Assembly: GCF_006864365.1 (NCBI RefSeq)
Contig: NZ_QHLJ01000001.1
Span: 62,001-126,000, forward strand
Length of the DNA: 64,000 nt
Source of the DNA: Campylobacter sp. MIT 99-7217
GTDB lineage: Bacteria; Campylobacterota; Campylobacteria; Campylobacterales; Campylobacteraceae
Direction of reading: 5' to 3'
The translations under genes and the position numbers were made by a program. Positions 1 through 8,084 of the stretch are shown here, piece by piece (position 1 is the first letter of the stretch; each line of letters opens with the position of its first letter). The notes beneath the pieces were generated by a model. It worked only from the letters and a program-made list of their open reading frames with translations. It searched no databases and was not told the DNA's origin.

Positions 1-102
1 GCCATAGTTTTTAGCCACACTTTCACAGGTTTTTATAACCCTCTCATAAAGTCTAGCTTCCTCATCATATAAATCTTTCATTCCCTTTAAAGCACTAATC
101 AT
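1..102 (-). CDS. hisS: Histidyl-tRNA synthetase, N-terminal fragment
   Basis: The first 34 codons of a leftward gene that runs off the window. The peptide begins MISALKGMKDLYDEE, which has the ALKGMKD block typical of the N-terminus of class II histidyl-tRNA synthetase. The ATG lies at 102-100 and overlaps the end of tmk by 8 bases, so the two are translationally coupled. hisS next to tmk is the order known in C. jejuni. Only the start is visible, so the call rests on this short block and on synteny. Confidence 0.75.
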   Translation of the reverse strand, partial: MISALKGMKDLYDEEARLYERVIKTCESVAKNYG

Positions 103-676
103 TGATAAATTCCTTAATTTTATTATAAATTTTTTCTTTTTCATTATCTGCATTGATGATCAAAAACTCAAGATGAAAACGAGTTTTTAAAAGTTCTAAA
201 ACCTCTTTAAAGCGGTTTTGAAGCTCTAAAAAATATCCAATTCCTCTTTGTTCTATCTTGTCTAAGTTTCTACCCTGAAATCTTTGCAAAATTAATTTTT
301 CATTAGCTTCCAAAAAGACACATTTGTGAGGCAAGAAGCCTTTAAGAACAAAGGAATTTAGCTCCAAAACAAAGTTCATATCAAAGTCTTTTGCATACGC
401 TAAATTTGAAATGAGACTTCTATCAGTGATAATGAGTTCATGGCTATTTGGTTTGATCACTTCTTCAAAATGTTGTGCCCTATCAGCCAGAAAAAGCAAA
501 AGCTCTGCATTTTTACAAATTTGAAGCCTACTTTCAAGTAAAATTTCTCTTAATTTTTCTCCAAGTGCCGTGTTTCCCGGTTCAAAACAAAATATAGCCT
601 CTTTAAAATTTCTTTTTAGAAGCTCTATTTGTGTGCTTTTTCCTACCCCGTCAATACCTTCAAGTGCTACATACAT
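95..676 (-). CDS. tmk: Thymidylate kinase
   Basis: 193 aa, cytoplasmic dTMP kinase making dTDP for DNA synthesis. The protein opens with the P-loop ALEGIDGVGKST (residues 4-15), followed by the DR(S) motif near residue 86 (ITDRSLISNLAY) and a LID region around GRNLDKIEQRG. Length is normal for bacterial Tmk (about 190-210 aa). Its ATG at 676 overlaps the last 10 bases of coaD and its stop overlaps hisS, so coaD-tmk-hisS form one tightly packed leftward operon. Confidence 0.95.
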   Translation of the reverse strand: MYVALEGIDGVGKSTQIELLKRNFKEAIFCFEPGNTALGEKLREILLESRLQICKNAELLLFLADRAQHFEEVIKPNSHELIITDRSLISNLAYAKDFDMNFVLELNSFVLKGFLPHKCVFLEANEKLILQRFQGRNLDKIEQRGIGYFLELQNRFKEVLELLKTRFHLEFLIINADNEKEKIYNKIKEFIND

Positions 677-1146
677 TCTTTATCTTTCATAAAGGGGATT
701 ATACATTCAGGCACTAATGAACTTAAATTTCCATTATGTTCATTAACTGAACGCACTATGGAGCTGGAAATAAAGGCATTTTCTAAATGAGGCATTAAAA
801 AAATGGTTTCAAATTCTTTCCATAAGGCAGAATTAGCATAGTTAAGTTGCAACTCGTATTCAAAATCGCTCACAGCTCTAAGTCCTCTTATTACGGTATT
901 TATACCCGTTTTTCTAGCCAAATCAACAAGCAAAAAATCAAAGCTAATGATCTTCACATTTTGAAGTTCTTTTGTTGCAAGCTCGGCTAATTTTTTTCTT
1001 TTTTCAAGTGAAAAATAAGGCTTTTTAGCCTCATTTTTTGCAACAGCAACAATAACTTCATCAAAGATATTTAAGGCTCTTTTGATAACATCTAAGTGTC
1101 CATTTGTTATGGGATCAAAAGTTCCTGGATAAATACATTTTTTCAT
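667..1146 (-). CDS. coaD: Phosphopantetheine adenylyltransferase
   Basis: 159 aa; makes dephospho-CoA from 4'-phosphopantetheine and ATP, the penultimate CoA step. It starts MKKCIYPGTFDPITNGHLDV, with the nucleotidyltransferase T/HxGH signature (TNGH), and has the ISSSIVR motif near the C-terminus. A longer reading frame extends upstream to 1236, but the ATG at 1146 has a GGAG ribosome site about 6 bases before it and gives the usual family length, so I chose it. It overlaps tmk by 10 bases. Confidence 0.95.
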   Translation of the reverse strand: MKKCIYPGTFDPITNGHLDVIKRALNIFDEVIVAVAKNEAKKPYFSLEKRKKLAELATKELQNVKIISFDFLLVDLARKTGINTVIRGLRAVSDFEYELQLNYANSALWKEFETIFLMPHLENAFISSSIVRSVNEHNGNLSSLVPECIIPFMKDKECM

Positions 1147-1186
1147 CACTTGCTCCAAATTTTGATATAAATATAGCAAAAAATCA

Positions 1187-1768
1187 TCAATTATTCCATT
1201 TTTCAAATAAATTATGTTGGATTTGAAGTAAATCAAGCCATTTTCCTACAATAAAATTATATTCATCTTCTAGACTACGAATTTGAGCATAACTTGCAAA
1301 AATTGGAGGAGCTATACTTACGCCAAGAGTGCTAAGTTTAGTCATGTGTTCTAAACTTATGGTCGAAAAGGGCATTTCTCTAACGCCTAAGATAAGGGTT
1401 TTTCTTTCTTTTAATGCCACAGCACAAGCTCTTGTAAGCAAGCTATCAGCAAAGCCTGCGTGAATTTTAGCTAAGGTGGAGATAGAGCAAGGTGCGATGA
1501 TAGTTTTATCAATGCCAAAAGAGCCACTTGAAGCCCCAGCACTTAAATCTTCATCATCTAAAAAAGTCATCTGTTTTATTTGAAAGTGCTTTTTACAGAA
1601 CTCAAGCATATCATCTTGAGCATTAAAATGCTTGTTTTCAGCAAGAAAACTTTTTTTTGCTCCCTTACTTACGATACAAAAAACTTCTGCTTTTTTTTCA
1701 AGCACAGCAAGCAAACGAAAGCCAAGTTCAACGCTACTTGAACCTGTTATGCCAACTAAGATCTTCAT
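1187..1768 (-). CDS. ubiX: Flavin prenyltransferase UbiX
   Basis: 193 aa flavoprotein that joins a dimethylallyl group to FMN, giving the prenyl-FMN cofactor used by UbiD-type decarboxylases. The N-terminal Rossmann segment MKILVGITGSSSVELG matches the family (usually GITGASG), and the later IAPCSISTLAKIHAGFADSL block is the typical UbiX flavin-binding/trimer region. Its start overlaps the flgA stop by 4 bases (ATGA), so it is co-translated with flgA. No ubiD lies in the window. Confidence 0.9.
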   Translation of the reverse strand: MKILVGITGSSSVELGFRLLAVLEKKAEVFCIVSKGAKKSFLAENKHFNAQDDMLEFCKKHFQIKQMTFLDDEDLSAGASSGSFGIDKTIIAPCSISTLAKIHAGFADSLLTRACAVALKERKTLILGVREMPFSTISLEHMTKLSTLGVSIAPPIFASYAQIRSLEDEYNFIVGKWLDLLQIQHNLFEKWNN

Positions 1769-2421
1769 TCTAAAATCACCCTACCTTCTCCTATGACACT
1801 TCCTTGAAAAATTTTTCCATCATCATTTTTAAGTTTGATTTTCTGCCCCAAATTTCCACTTTGTATGGCTATAAGTTCCACGCTAATACCTATATTTTCA
1901 TCTTTTAAAAGGGCATTCACTCTTTCATTTTTTTTTATGAGATGATTACTTTTAAACATAGAAGCTCTTAAAATGGTATTTTTTTTGATAGTACTTTTGG
2001 CAACAAGATCTAAATTTTCATCTTTTAAAAGTATATCACTAGGCAGTTTATCAAAATCAACCAAACTTACACTAAAGTCTAAAAGTCCAAGCTTTTGACC
2101 TCGTTTGATCTCTTTTGTGGATTTTAAAACCTCTAAATTTGCCTTAATGAAATACCTAAAAAAAAGATTTCTTTGTATATTTTCCTTTGTTTTAAACTCA
2201 GCTCTTACATAGCCGTTGGCTCTGTTAAATTTAGCAGAGCCAAGCTTTAAAAAACGATAATCCTTAAAATCACTTGGCAAAGTATTAGCATAAAGTTCTA
2301 AATTTTGTATATTTAAATCAGGAAAATTATTTTTGTATTCTTTGATAAGCTCAAGCTTAATTTCATCTAAATTTGCACAAAAAACTAATACCGGAAAAAA
2401 GAGTAAAATTAGCCTTGCCAA
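1765..2421 (-). CDS. flgA: Flagellar P-ring assembly chaperone FlgA
   Basis: 218 aa periplasmic protein required for assembly of the flagellar P ring (FlgI). It has a short N-terminal signal peptide (residues 1-16, hydrophobic LILLFFPVLVFCA) and a C-terminal SAF-like domain (about residues 90-218), recognisable from the EIKRGQKLGLLDF and NTILRASMFK segments and the final KNDDGKIFQGSVIGEGRV. It sits between the NLPA genes and ubiX in a leftward run; flgA here, away from other flagellar genes, is the arrangement known in C. jejuni. Confidence 0.88.
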   Translation of the reverse strand: MARLILLFFPVLVFCANLDEIKLELIKEYKNNFPDLNIQNLELYANTLPSDFKDYRFLKLGSAKFNRANGYVRAEFKTKENIQRNLFFRYFIKANLEVLKSTKEIKRGQKLGLLDFSVSLVDFDKLPSDILLKDENLDLVAKSTIKKNTILRASMFKSNHLIKKNERVNALLKDENIGISVELIAIQSGNLGQKIKLKNDDGKIFQGSVIGEGRVILE

Positions 2422-2435
2422 GATAAACTCACTTT

Positions 2436-3203
2436 TTAATTAGCAGGAATGACCGCACCATCAAAGTTTTTACGCACAAAATCCCCAACTTCTTTACCTT
2501 GTAAAATTTCTTTTAAAATTTTTGATTTCTCGGTATTTTCTTCGCCTTTTCGCACGGCTAAGATGATGGCATAATTGCTTGTTTTATCCTCTAAAAAAAG
2601 TCCATCTTTAAGAGGGTTTAAGCCAGCTCCTAAGGCGTAATTTGTCATGATCACTGCAATATCAACATCACTTAATGCTCTTGGAAGCTGAGCAGCTTTT
2701 AGCTCATCAAATTTAAGCTTTTTGGGATTTTTACTAATATCACTTGGAGTTGCCTCAAGTCCTGCTTGAAATTCTATAAGTCCAGCCTTTTGCAAAAGCT
2801 CTAAAGATCTTGCTTCATTGCTTGGATCATTTGGTATGGCTACTCTTGCACCTTGTTTTAAATCCTTTAAATTTTTTATTTTATTTGAGTAAATAGCCAT
2901 AGGCACGAGTACAACAGCTCCTAAAGAAACAAGATTTGCTTTATTGTTTTTGTTAAAAGCTTCCATGAAAGGTTTGTGCTGATAAAAATTTGCGTCCAAA
3001 TCCTTGCTTTGAAGAGCAAGATCAGGGGTTACATAGTCGTTAAATTCCTTATGTATTATCTTAAAGCCTCTTTTTTCAAACAAGGGCTTTGCAAAGGCGA
3101 TGATTTCGCCATAAGGCGTTGGAGTTGAGCCGATGATAATGGTTTTTTCATCGGCTATAACAAAACTTGCAACAAAACTTAAAATAAGGAGTATTTTTTT
3201 CAT
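2436..3203 (-). CDS. MetQ/NLPA-family substrate-binding protein, copy 1
   Basis: 255 aa periplasmic binding protein of the NLPA family (MetQ, D/L-methionine uptake). The signal peptide is residues 1-17 (LLILSFVASFVIADE); there is no lipobox cysteine, so it is probably a soluble periplasmic protein and not a lipoprotein. Family blocks are visible: IGSTPTPYGEI, DLDANFYQHKPFMEAFN, RVAIPNDPSNEARSLELLQ, and LKAAQLPRALSDVDIAVI. It is the last of three tandem paralogues, 13 bases after copy 2. The actual ligand of each copy cannot be told from sequence. Confidence 0.88.
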   Translation of the reverse strand: MKKILLILSFVASFVIADEKTIIIGSTPTPYGEIIAFAKPLFEKRGFKIIHKEFNDYVTPDLALQSKDLDANFYQHKPFMEAFNKNNKANLVSLGAVVLVPMAIYSNKIKNLKDLKQGARVAIPNDPSNEARSLELLQKAGLIEFQAGLEATPSDISKNPKKLKFDELKAAQLPRALSDVDIAVIMTNYALGAGLNPLKDGLFLEDKTSNYAIILAVRKGEENTEKSKILKEILQGKEVGDFVRKNFDGAVIPAN

Positions 3204-3216
3204 TATTTTTTTACCT

Positions 3217-3990
3217 TTAAAATGTCAAAATAACGCTATCGCCATATCTTTGAATGATAAAGTCCTTGATTTTTTGGCTAGTGATGATTTCTCTAATGAT
3301 CTTTGTTTTTTTAGAATCCTTATCTTCAGGACGCACCACAACAAAATTTGCGTAAGGACTATCTTTTTTCTCAAGATAAATGGCATCTTTTACAGGCTTT
3401 AAACCAAAATCAAGTGCGTAGTTTGTATTAATAACAGCAATATCAACATCACCTAAAACCCTTGGAAGCTGAGCAGCTTTTAGCTCTTTAAATTTAAGCT
3501 TTTTTGGATTTTCTTTTATATCTAAGGGCGTTTTAAGAGCCTTTGTTTCATCAAGTTTTATAAGTCCTGCACTTTGTAAAATTTCTAAGGCTCTGCTTTC
3601 ATTTGTTGGGTCATTTGGTATGGCTATACTTGCACCATTTGCGATATTTTTAATATCCTTGATCTTGTTTGAATACACACCCATAGGGGTAATAAGCAAA
3701 CTAATAGCTGCAACTAAATTTGTGCTGTTGGCTTTGTTAAACTCATCTAAATAAGGCTTGTGTTGAAACAAATTCGCATCAAGAGACTTTTCAGCCAAAG
3801 CCTTATTTGGGATAGAATAATCACTAAATTCAACCACCTTAAGTTCAAAGCCCTTTTCTTTAAATAAGGGCTTTGAAAATTCTAAAATTTCTCCAAAAGG
3901 CACAGGAGTAGCACCGATAACTATCTTTTCAGCACCTTGTAAGATAGTAAGGCTTAAGATAAATGCAAAAAGTATTTTAATCAATTTCAT
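3217..3990 (-). CDS. MetQ/NLPA-family substrate-binding protein, copy 2
   Basis: 257 aa, middle member of the tandem trio. Signal peptide residues 1-19 ending near LQGAEK, again without a lipobox cysteine. The blocks IGATPVPFGEIL, LDANLFQHKPYLDEFN, SIAIPNDPTNESRALEIL and LKAAQLPRVLGDVDIAVI are conserved with copies 1 and 3, but the N-terminal lobe and the last 40 residues have clearly drifted, so ligand preference may differ. Nine bases separate it from copy 3 upstream. MetQ partners (MetN ATPase, MetI permease) do not follow. Confidence 0.88.
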   Translation of the reverse strand: MKLIKILFAFILSLTILQGAEKIVIGATPVPFGEILEFSKPLFKEKGFELKVVEFSDYSIPNKALAEKSLDANLFQHKPYLDEFNKANSTNLVAAISLLITPMGVYSNKIKDIKNIANGASIAIPNDPTNESRALEILQSAGLIKLDETKALKTPLDIKENPKKLKFKELKAAQLPRVLGDVDIAVINTNYALDFGLKPVKDAIYLEKKDSPYANFVVVRPEDKDSKKTKIIREIITSQKIKDFIIQRYGDSVILTF

Positions 3991-3999
3991 CTTTTTTCC

Positions 4000-4773
4000 T
4001 TAAAACGCTGGTACAACAGCACCCTTGTATTTATCCAAGATAAATTTTTTCACAGCTTCACTTTTTAAAGCTTTGATCAAGGCTTGTGTTTTTTTGGTAT
4101 TTTCATTGCCTTTTTTCACAACAAGGATATTGACATAAGGGCTTGTAGAATCTTCGATCACTAAAGAATCCTTGATAGGATTTAAATTTGCAGCCAAGGC
4201 ATAGTTTGAATTAATCACAGCAAAGTCTGCATCACTTAATGCTCTTGGAAGCTGAGCAGCTTTTAGTTCGATAAATTTAAGCTTTTTAGCATTGTCTTTG
4301 ATATCCAAAGGTGTTTTAAGCAAATTCTCTTTTGCAAAGCTGATAGCTCCTGTTTTAGCTATGATGTCTAAGGCTCTGCTTTCATTTGTTGGATCATTTG
4401 GTATGGCTATGCTTGCACCTGCTTTTGGGTCAAATTGTTTGTGCTTGCTTGAGTAAAGTCCCATTGGCTCAAGATGAATGCCAGCAACATTTACAAGTGT
4501 GGTTTTGTTGTTTTTGTTAAATTCATCTAAATAAGGCGTATGCTGAAAGAAATTAGCATCCAAATCCCCACTTTGTGTTGCTAAATTTGGTTGCACATAG
4601 TCATTAAATTCCTTGATCTCAAGTTCAAAACCTTGCTTTTTAAGCTCAGGCTTGATAAGCTCTAAGATCTCAGCATGAGGCACAGGAGTAGCTCCAACTA
4701 TGATTTTTTCTGCGGCGTAAAGATTTAAACTTAGCCCAAGAAGAGAGGCTAAAACGAGATTTTTTATTTTCAT
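4000..4773 (-). CDS. metQ: MetQ/NLPA-family substrate-binding protein, copy 3 (first in operon)
   Basis: 257 aa when started at the ATG at 4773, which has an AAAGGA ribosome site 6 bases upstream; a GTG-less extension to 4788 would lack one. Signal peptide residues 1-21 (LVLASLLGLSLNLYAAEK), no lipobox. It carries IVGATPVPHAEILELI, GDLDANFFQHTPYLDEFN, SIAIPNDPTNESRALDII and LKAAQLPRALSDADFAVI. As the promoter-proximal gene it sits directly behind the Met-rich leader peptide and alternative stems at 4791-4882, which supports methionine as the regulating, and probably transported, compound. Confidence 0.88.
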   Translation of the reverse strand: MKIKNLVLASLLGLSLNLYAAEKIIVGATPVPHAEILELIKPELKKQGFELEIKEFNDYVQPNLATQSGDLDANFFQHTPYLDEFNKNNKTTLVNVAGIHLEPMGLYSSKHKQFDPKAGASIAIPNDPTNESRALDIIAKTGAISFAKENLLKTPLDIKDNAKKLKFIELKAAQLPRALSDADFAVINSNYALAANLNPIKDSLVIEDSTSPYVNILVVKKGNENTKKTQALIKALKSEAVKKFILDKYKGAVVPAF

Positions 4774-4790
4774 TGTGTTTCCTTTCAAAG

Positions 4791-4861
4791 TATAGTCATT
4801 TTGCTTGCTTTATGTTTGATTTTGCTCTGACTATCTTGAAAATGCTCGAATGATAGTCAGA
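4791..4861 (-). promoter_or_regulatory. Candidate attenuator: mutually exclusive stems in metQ leader
   Basis: In the leftward transcript, arm 1 (complement of 4852-4861, TCTGACTATC) pairs perfectly over 10 bp with arm 2 (complement of 4826-4835, GATAGTCAGA), with a 16-base loop. Arm 3 (complement of 4791-4798, TGACTATA) can instead pair with arm 2 over 7 bp and lies just before the metQ ribosome site AAAGGA. Arm 1 begins at the base after the stop codon of the Met-rich leader ORF, so ribosome position would decide which stem forms. No U-run follows arm 3, so translational control is more likely than termination. The pairing is seen; the mechanism is inferred. Confidence 0.6.
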
Positions 4862-4882
4862 CTAACGCATCTGAGACATCAT
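4862..4882 (-). CDS. Met-rich leader peptide (MMSQMR)
   Basis: A seven-codon reading frame, ATG ATG TCT CAG ATG CGT TAG, giving MMSQMR: three of six residues are methionine. An AAAGGA ribosome site precedes the ATG by 6 bases. The stop codon is directly followed by the first arm of a perfect 10-bp hairpin, and the downstream genes are three methionine-type binding proteins. This is the layout of amino-acid leader peptides such as TrpL or LeuL, which respond to charged tRNA supply. It is too short for ordinary gene finders. Translation has not been shown. Confidence 0.6.
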   Translation of the reverse strand: MMSQMR

Positions 4883-5007
4883 TTTATATCCTTTATGAAA
4901 ATAAATTTTTTGGATAAAATCCTACACTAATTTTTCTTAAATTAAATTGAAATTTAAAATTTTGTAAATCTTTTTTACAAATTTAAAATACGATCTTTGA
5001 TTAATGC

Positions 5008-5013
5008 TATAAT
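5008..5013 (+). promoter_or_regulatory. Sigma70 -10 box for the M16-like gene
   Basis: Perfect TATAAT preceded by TGC, an extended -10 (TGnTATAAT), 26 bases before the ATG at 5040. Campylobacter sigma70 promoters depend mainly on the -10 box and rarely show a -35, which fits. Confidence 0.6.
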
Positions 5014-5039
5014 AACGCAAAAATTTACAAAGGCTTATC

Positions 5040-6260
5040 ATGTTTGAACTTCATTTTAAGGGTGTGCAAATTCCTGTGATCTTTGAGGAAGATACTGACT
5101 TAGAAGTTGTATATCTAAGGCTTGTTTTTAAAAACTCGGGCAAAATTTACGAACGACACTTAGGGCTTGCTAAGATGTTTGCTAGACTTTTAAATGAGGG
5201 TAGTGATGATAAATTTTTTCAAAAAATCGAAACAAAGGCGATAAATTTAAGCTCAAGTAGCACTCTTGAATGTTTTGAGATCAATATAAGTTGCTTAAAA
5301 GAGCATTTTGCCTTTGCGATGAAAGAGCTAAAAATCTTGCTTTCAAAGCCAAGATTTGATGAAAAGATCTTACAAAAACTCAAAAATATCGCCTTAAGTG
5401 AGCTTGCAAGTAAAAATAGCGATTATGATTTTTTAGCAAAAACCCTGCTTAATAAAATCAGCTTCAAAGCAAAAGAATTTGAAACTTCAAGCGATGGAGA
5501 TGAAAAAAGTATAAGCAAAATTACCCTTTCAATGCTTGAAAACTTTTATAAAGAACATTTAAGCTTAAATAATCTTTATATAAGTTTGGGAGGAAAGATT
5601 ACAAAAGATGAGTTTTGCACCTTGATAGAGCCTTGTTTAGAGCCTTTGAGCAAAAAAGAGGGTTTAAAAGATAAACATTTTAAGCAAAGTATTATTTGTG
5701 AAGATGAAATTTGCGTGAAAAAAGAAAGCGAGCAAGCTTATATTTATTTTGCTAGTCCTTTTCATGCGGATTTTAAGGATAAAAAGCTTTATTTAGCAAA
5801 GCTTGCTTTTTTTATTTTAGGTGCTGGAGGTTTTGGCTCAAGACTTATGGAAGAAATTCGTGTAAAAAGAGGATTAGCTTATTCTGCTTATGCTATTTTG
5901 GATATGAACCGCTCTTATGCTCGTTGTTTTGGATATTTGCAGACCAAAAATGAAAATGCTAAAAATGCTAAAAAACTCATCAAAGAACTTTTTAATGACT
6001 TCGTAAAAAAAGGCGTGAGTGAAAGTGAATTTGAAGCGGCAAAGAAATTTCTTATAGGAAGCACTCCACTTCGTTATGAAAGTCTTGAAAAAAGGCTTAA
6101 TATAGCTTTTAGTGAGTATTATAATGAGCTTGGTTTGGGGTATTTTAAAAAAGAGCTTACTCATATCAAAAATGCAGATCTTAAGGAGCTTAATCACTAT
6201 ATCAAAAGCCATGAAGAGCTAGTTAAGCTTAGTTTTGCAAGCATACAAAATGAAAATTAA
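5040..6260 (+). CDS. M16-family peptidase homologue lacking the zinc site
   Basis: 406 aa, two-lobed M16B (pitrilysin/processing-peptidase) fold. In place of the catalytic HxxEH of the family, residues 45-49 read KMFAR within the otherwise conserved GLAKMFARLLNEGS, so the zinc ligands are gone. The C-terminal lobe keeps the substrate-binding R/Y element (RVKRGLAYSAY, about residues 275-285). In known heterodimeric M16B enzymes one subunit supplies the zinc site and the other the R/Y pair; this looks like the latter. C. jejuni has a similar protein beside recG. It overlaps recG by 11 bases. No signal peptide is evident. Confidence 0.8.
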   Translation: MFELHFKGVQIPVIFEEDTDLEVVYLRLVFKNSGKIYERHLGLAKMFARLLNEGSDDKFFQKIETKAINLSSSSTLECFEINISCLKEHFAFAMKELKILLSKPRFDEKILQKLKNIALSELASKNSDYDFLAKTLLNKISFKAKEFETSSDGDEKSISKITLSMLENFYKEHLSLNNLYISLGGKITKDEFCTLIEPCLEPLSKKEGLKDKHFKQSIICEDEICVKKESEQAYIYFASPFHADFKDKKLYLAKLAFFILGAGGFGSRLMEEIRVKRGLAYSAYAILDMNRSYARCFGYLQTKNENAKNAKKLIKELFNDFVKKGVSESEFEAAKKFLIGSTPLRYESLEKRLNIAFSEYYNELGLGYFKKELTHIKNADLKELNHYIKSHEELVKLSFASIQNEN

Positions 6261-8061
6261 AAGCACGGATTTAGAGCTTTTTAAAAAATTACACATAAAA
6301 AATTGCATAGATTTAGCTTTGCTTTTGCCTAAAAAGCTTGAAAATTTATGCTTAAGTAAGGAAGTAAGCGAGGGCATTTGCACTGAAGAAGTAGAAATTT
6401 TAAGTGTAAATTCGCAAAATAACAAGCTTTTTGGCACTTGTTATTGTAAAAATTGGGACATTAAAGCTTCTTTTGTTTTTTTTCACCCAAGTAAATGGCA
6501 TTATGCACTTTTTAAAAAAGGGCAGTGTCATATACTTAATTCAAAAATGACTTTTTTTAACGGAATATGGCAATTTAGCAATCCAAAAATCATCAAGCAA
6601 AGCGGGATTTTAAAACCCAGATATCAAATTTCAGGTATTAAAGATGAGAGCATTCAAAGGCTTATTCAAAATTATGTAAATGAAGAAAATTTAAAAGCCT
6701 TAAATCTTGATCAAAAATATATCAATTTGCTTTTAAATTTGCATGCTTATGATGAAAAAAGCTTTTATTTGTATGAAAATTTCAATGAATTTGCTAGGGA
6801 TTTAAAATTTGTTGAAATTTATAATTTTTTACGAAGATTAAGGGGTAAAAAGCAAATTTTTAAAAGCTTTGAGTTAGAACTTTTTGATATAAACAAATGG
6901 CTTGAAGCCTTGCCCTTTAAGCCTACAAAAGATCAGCTTAGTGCCATAAAAGATATAAGAGAAGATCTTGTTCAAGAAGAGGCTAAAAGGCGCGTGATTA
7001 TGGGTGATGTGGGCTGTGGAAAAACCCTAGTTTTGCTTGCCGGTGCTTTAAGTGTGTATCCAAAACAAGCTCTTTTGATGGCTCCAACAAGCATTTTAGC
7101 TAAACAGCTTTTTGATGAGGCAAAAAAGCTTTTGCCTCAGTTTATGCAAATTGTTTTTATCAAGGGTGGAAAAAAGGAAAAAGATATTGAATCAAAGCTA
7201 AAACATGCAAATTTGATTATCGGCACGCATGCACTCATTCATTTAAAACAGCATGAGGCTGTTTTGGTGATGATTGATGAGCAACACCGCTTTGGCTCAA
7301 ATCAAAGGCAAAAGATTAATGATCTTGCTTCAAAAGAAGAAAGAAAGCCCCATTTTGTGCAGTTTTCAGCAACGCCTATACCAAGAACTTTAAGTATGAT
7401 ACAATCAGAGCTTGTAAGCTTTTCTTTTATCAAACAAATGCCCTTTAAAAAAGACATTCAAACCCTATGCGTGCAAGATAAGGACTTTTCAAATTTAAAA
7501 GCAAAAATAGACGAGGAACTTCGTAAAAATAACCAAATTATCATCATTTATCCCCTTGTTAATGAAAGTGATAACCTGCCTTATCTTTCTTTAAATGAAG
7601 CAAGTAAGTATTGGCAAGAGCATTATCAAAATGTTTTTATTACGCATGGTAAAGACAAAGAAAAAGATGAAATTTTGCTTCAATTTAGGCAAAAAGGCTC
7701 TATCTTGCTTTCTACGACCATGGTTGAGGTGGGTATATCTTTGCCCCGTTTAAGTGTCATCGTTATCGTTGGTGCTGAAAGATTGGGGCTTGCTACCTTG
7801 CATCAGCTTAGAGGAAGAGTAGGTAGAGTAGGGCTTCAAAGCTTTTGTTATCTTTATACCAAACAAAAACAAATCCCTCAAAGGCTGATAGATTTTTCTA
7901 AAACCTTAGACGGCTTTAAGATAGCTGAACTTGATCTTAAAAACCGCTTAAGCGGGGATTTGCTTGATGGTTTTATGCAACATGGAAATGAGTTTAAATT
8001 TTTTGATTTTAGTGCTGATGAAGAAATTTTAGAAGAAGCAAAGAGGGCATTAAAGGAGTGA
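6250..8061 (+). CDS. recG: ATP-dependent DNA helicase RecG
   Basis: 603 aa superfamily 2 helicase that remodels stalled forks and Holliday junctions. Walker A is MGDVGCGKT (about residue 250), Walker B/DExH is IDEQHRFG (about 341), then SATPIPRTL (motif III), and the C-terminal lobe has STTMVEVGISLPRLS and HQLRGRVGR (motifs V and VI). At about 600 aa it is shorter than the E. coli enzyme (693 aa) because the N-terminal wedge domain is compact, which is normal for epsilonproteobacteria. I chose the ATG at 6250; a TTG at 6235 is possible. It overlaps the M16-like gene and is probably co-transcribed with it. Confidence 0.95.
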   Translation: MKIKSTDLELFKKLHIKNCIDLALLLPKKLENLCLSKEVSEGICTEEVEILSVNSQNNKLFGTCYCKNWDIKASFVFFHPSKWHYALFKKGQCHILNSKMTFFNGIWQFSNPKIIKQSGILKPRYQISGIKDESIQRLIQNYVNEENLKALNLDQKYINLLLNLHAYDEKSFYLYENFNEFARDLKFVEIYNFLRRLRGKKQIFKSFELELFDINKWLEALPFKPTKDQLSAIKDIREDLVQEEAKRRVIMGDVGCGKTLVLLAGALSVYPKQALLMAPTSILAKQLFDEAKKLLPQFMQIVFIKGGKKEKDIESKLKHANLIIGTHALIHLKQHEAVLVMIDEQHRFGSNQRQKINDLASKEERKPHFVQFSATPIPRTLSMIQSELVSFSFIKQMPFKKDIQTLCVQDKDFSNLKAKIDEELRKNNQIIIIYPLVNESDNLPYLSLNEASKYWQEHYQNVFITHGKDKEKDEILLQFRQKGSILLSTTMVEVGISLPRLSVIVIVGAERLGLATLHQLRGRVGRVGLQSFCYLYTKQKQIPQRLIDFSKTLDGFKIAELDLKNRLSGDLLDGFMQHGNEFKFFDFSADEEILEEAKRALKE

Positions 8062-8062
8062 G

Positions 8063-8084
8063 GTTTAAGGCAAAAGCCTTAAAC
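8063..8084. terminator. Hairpin between convergent recG and ctb
   Basis: GTTTAAGGC (8063-8071), loop AAAA, GCCTTAAAC (8076-8084): a 9-bp perfect stem filling the gap between the two convergent stop codons. No strong T-run follows on either side, so termination efficiency is uncertain. Confidence 0.5.

Noticed and set aside
4826-4861. SAM riboswitch or tRNA fragment in the metQ leader
   Set aside because: The stem and loop do not match SAM-I/II/III conserved elements, and no cloverleaf can be drawn. The Met-codon ORF beside it explains the layout better.
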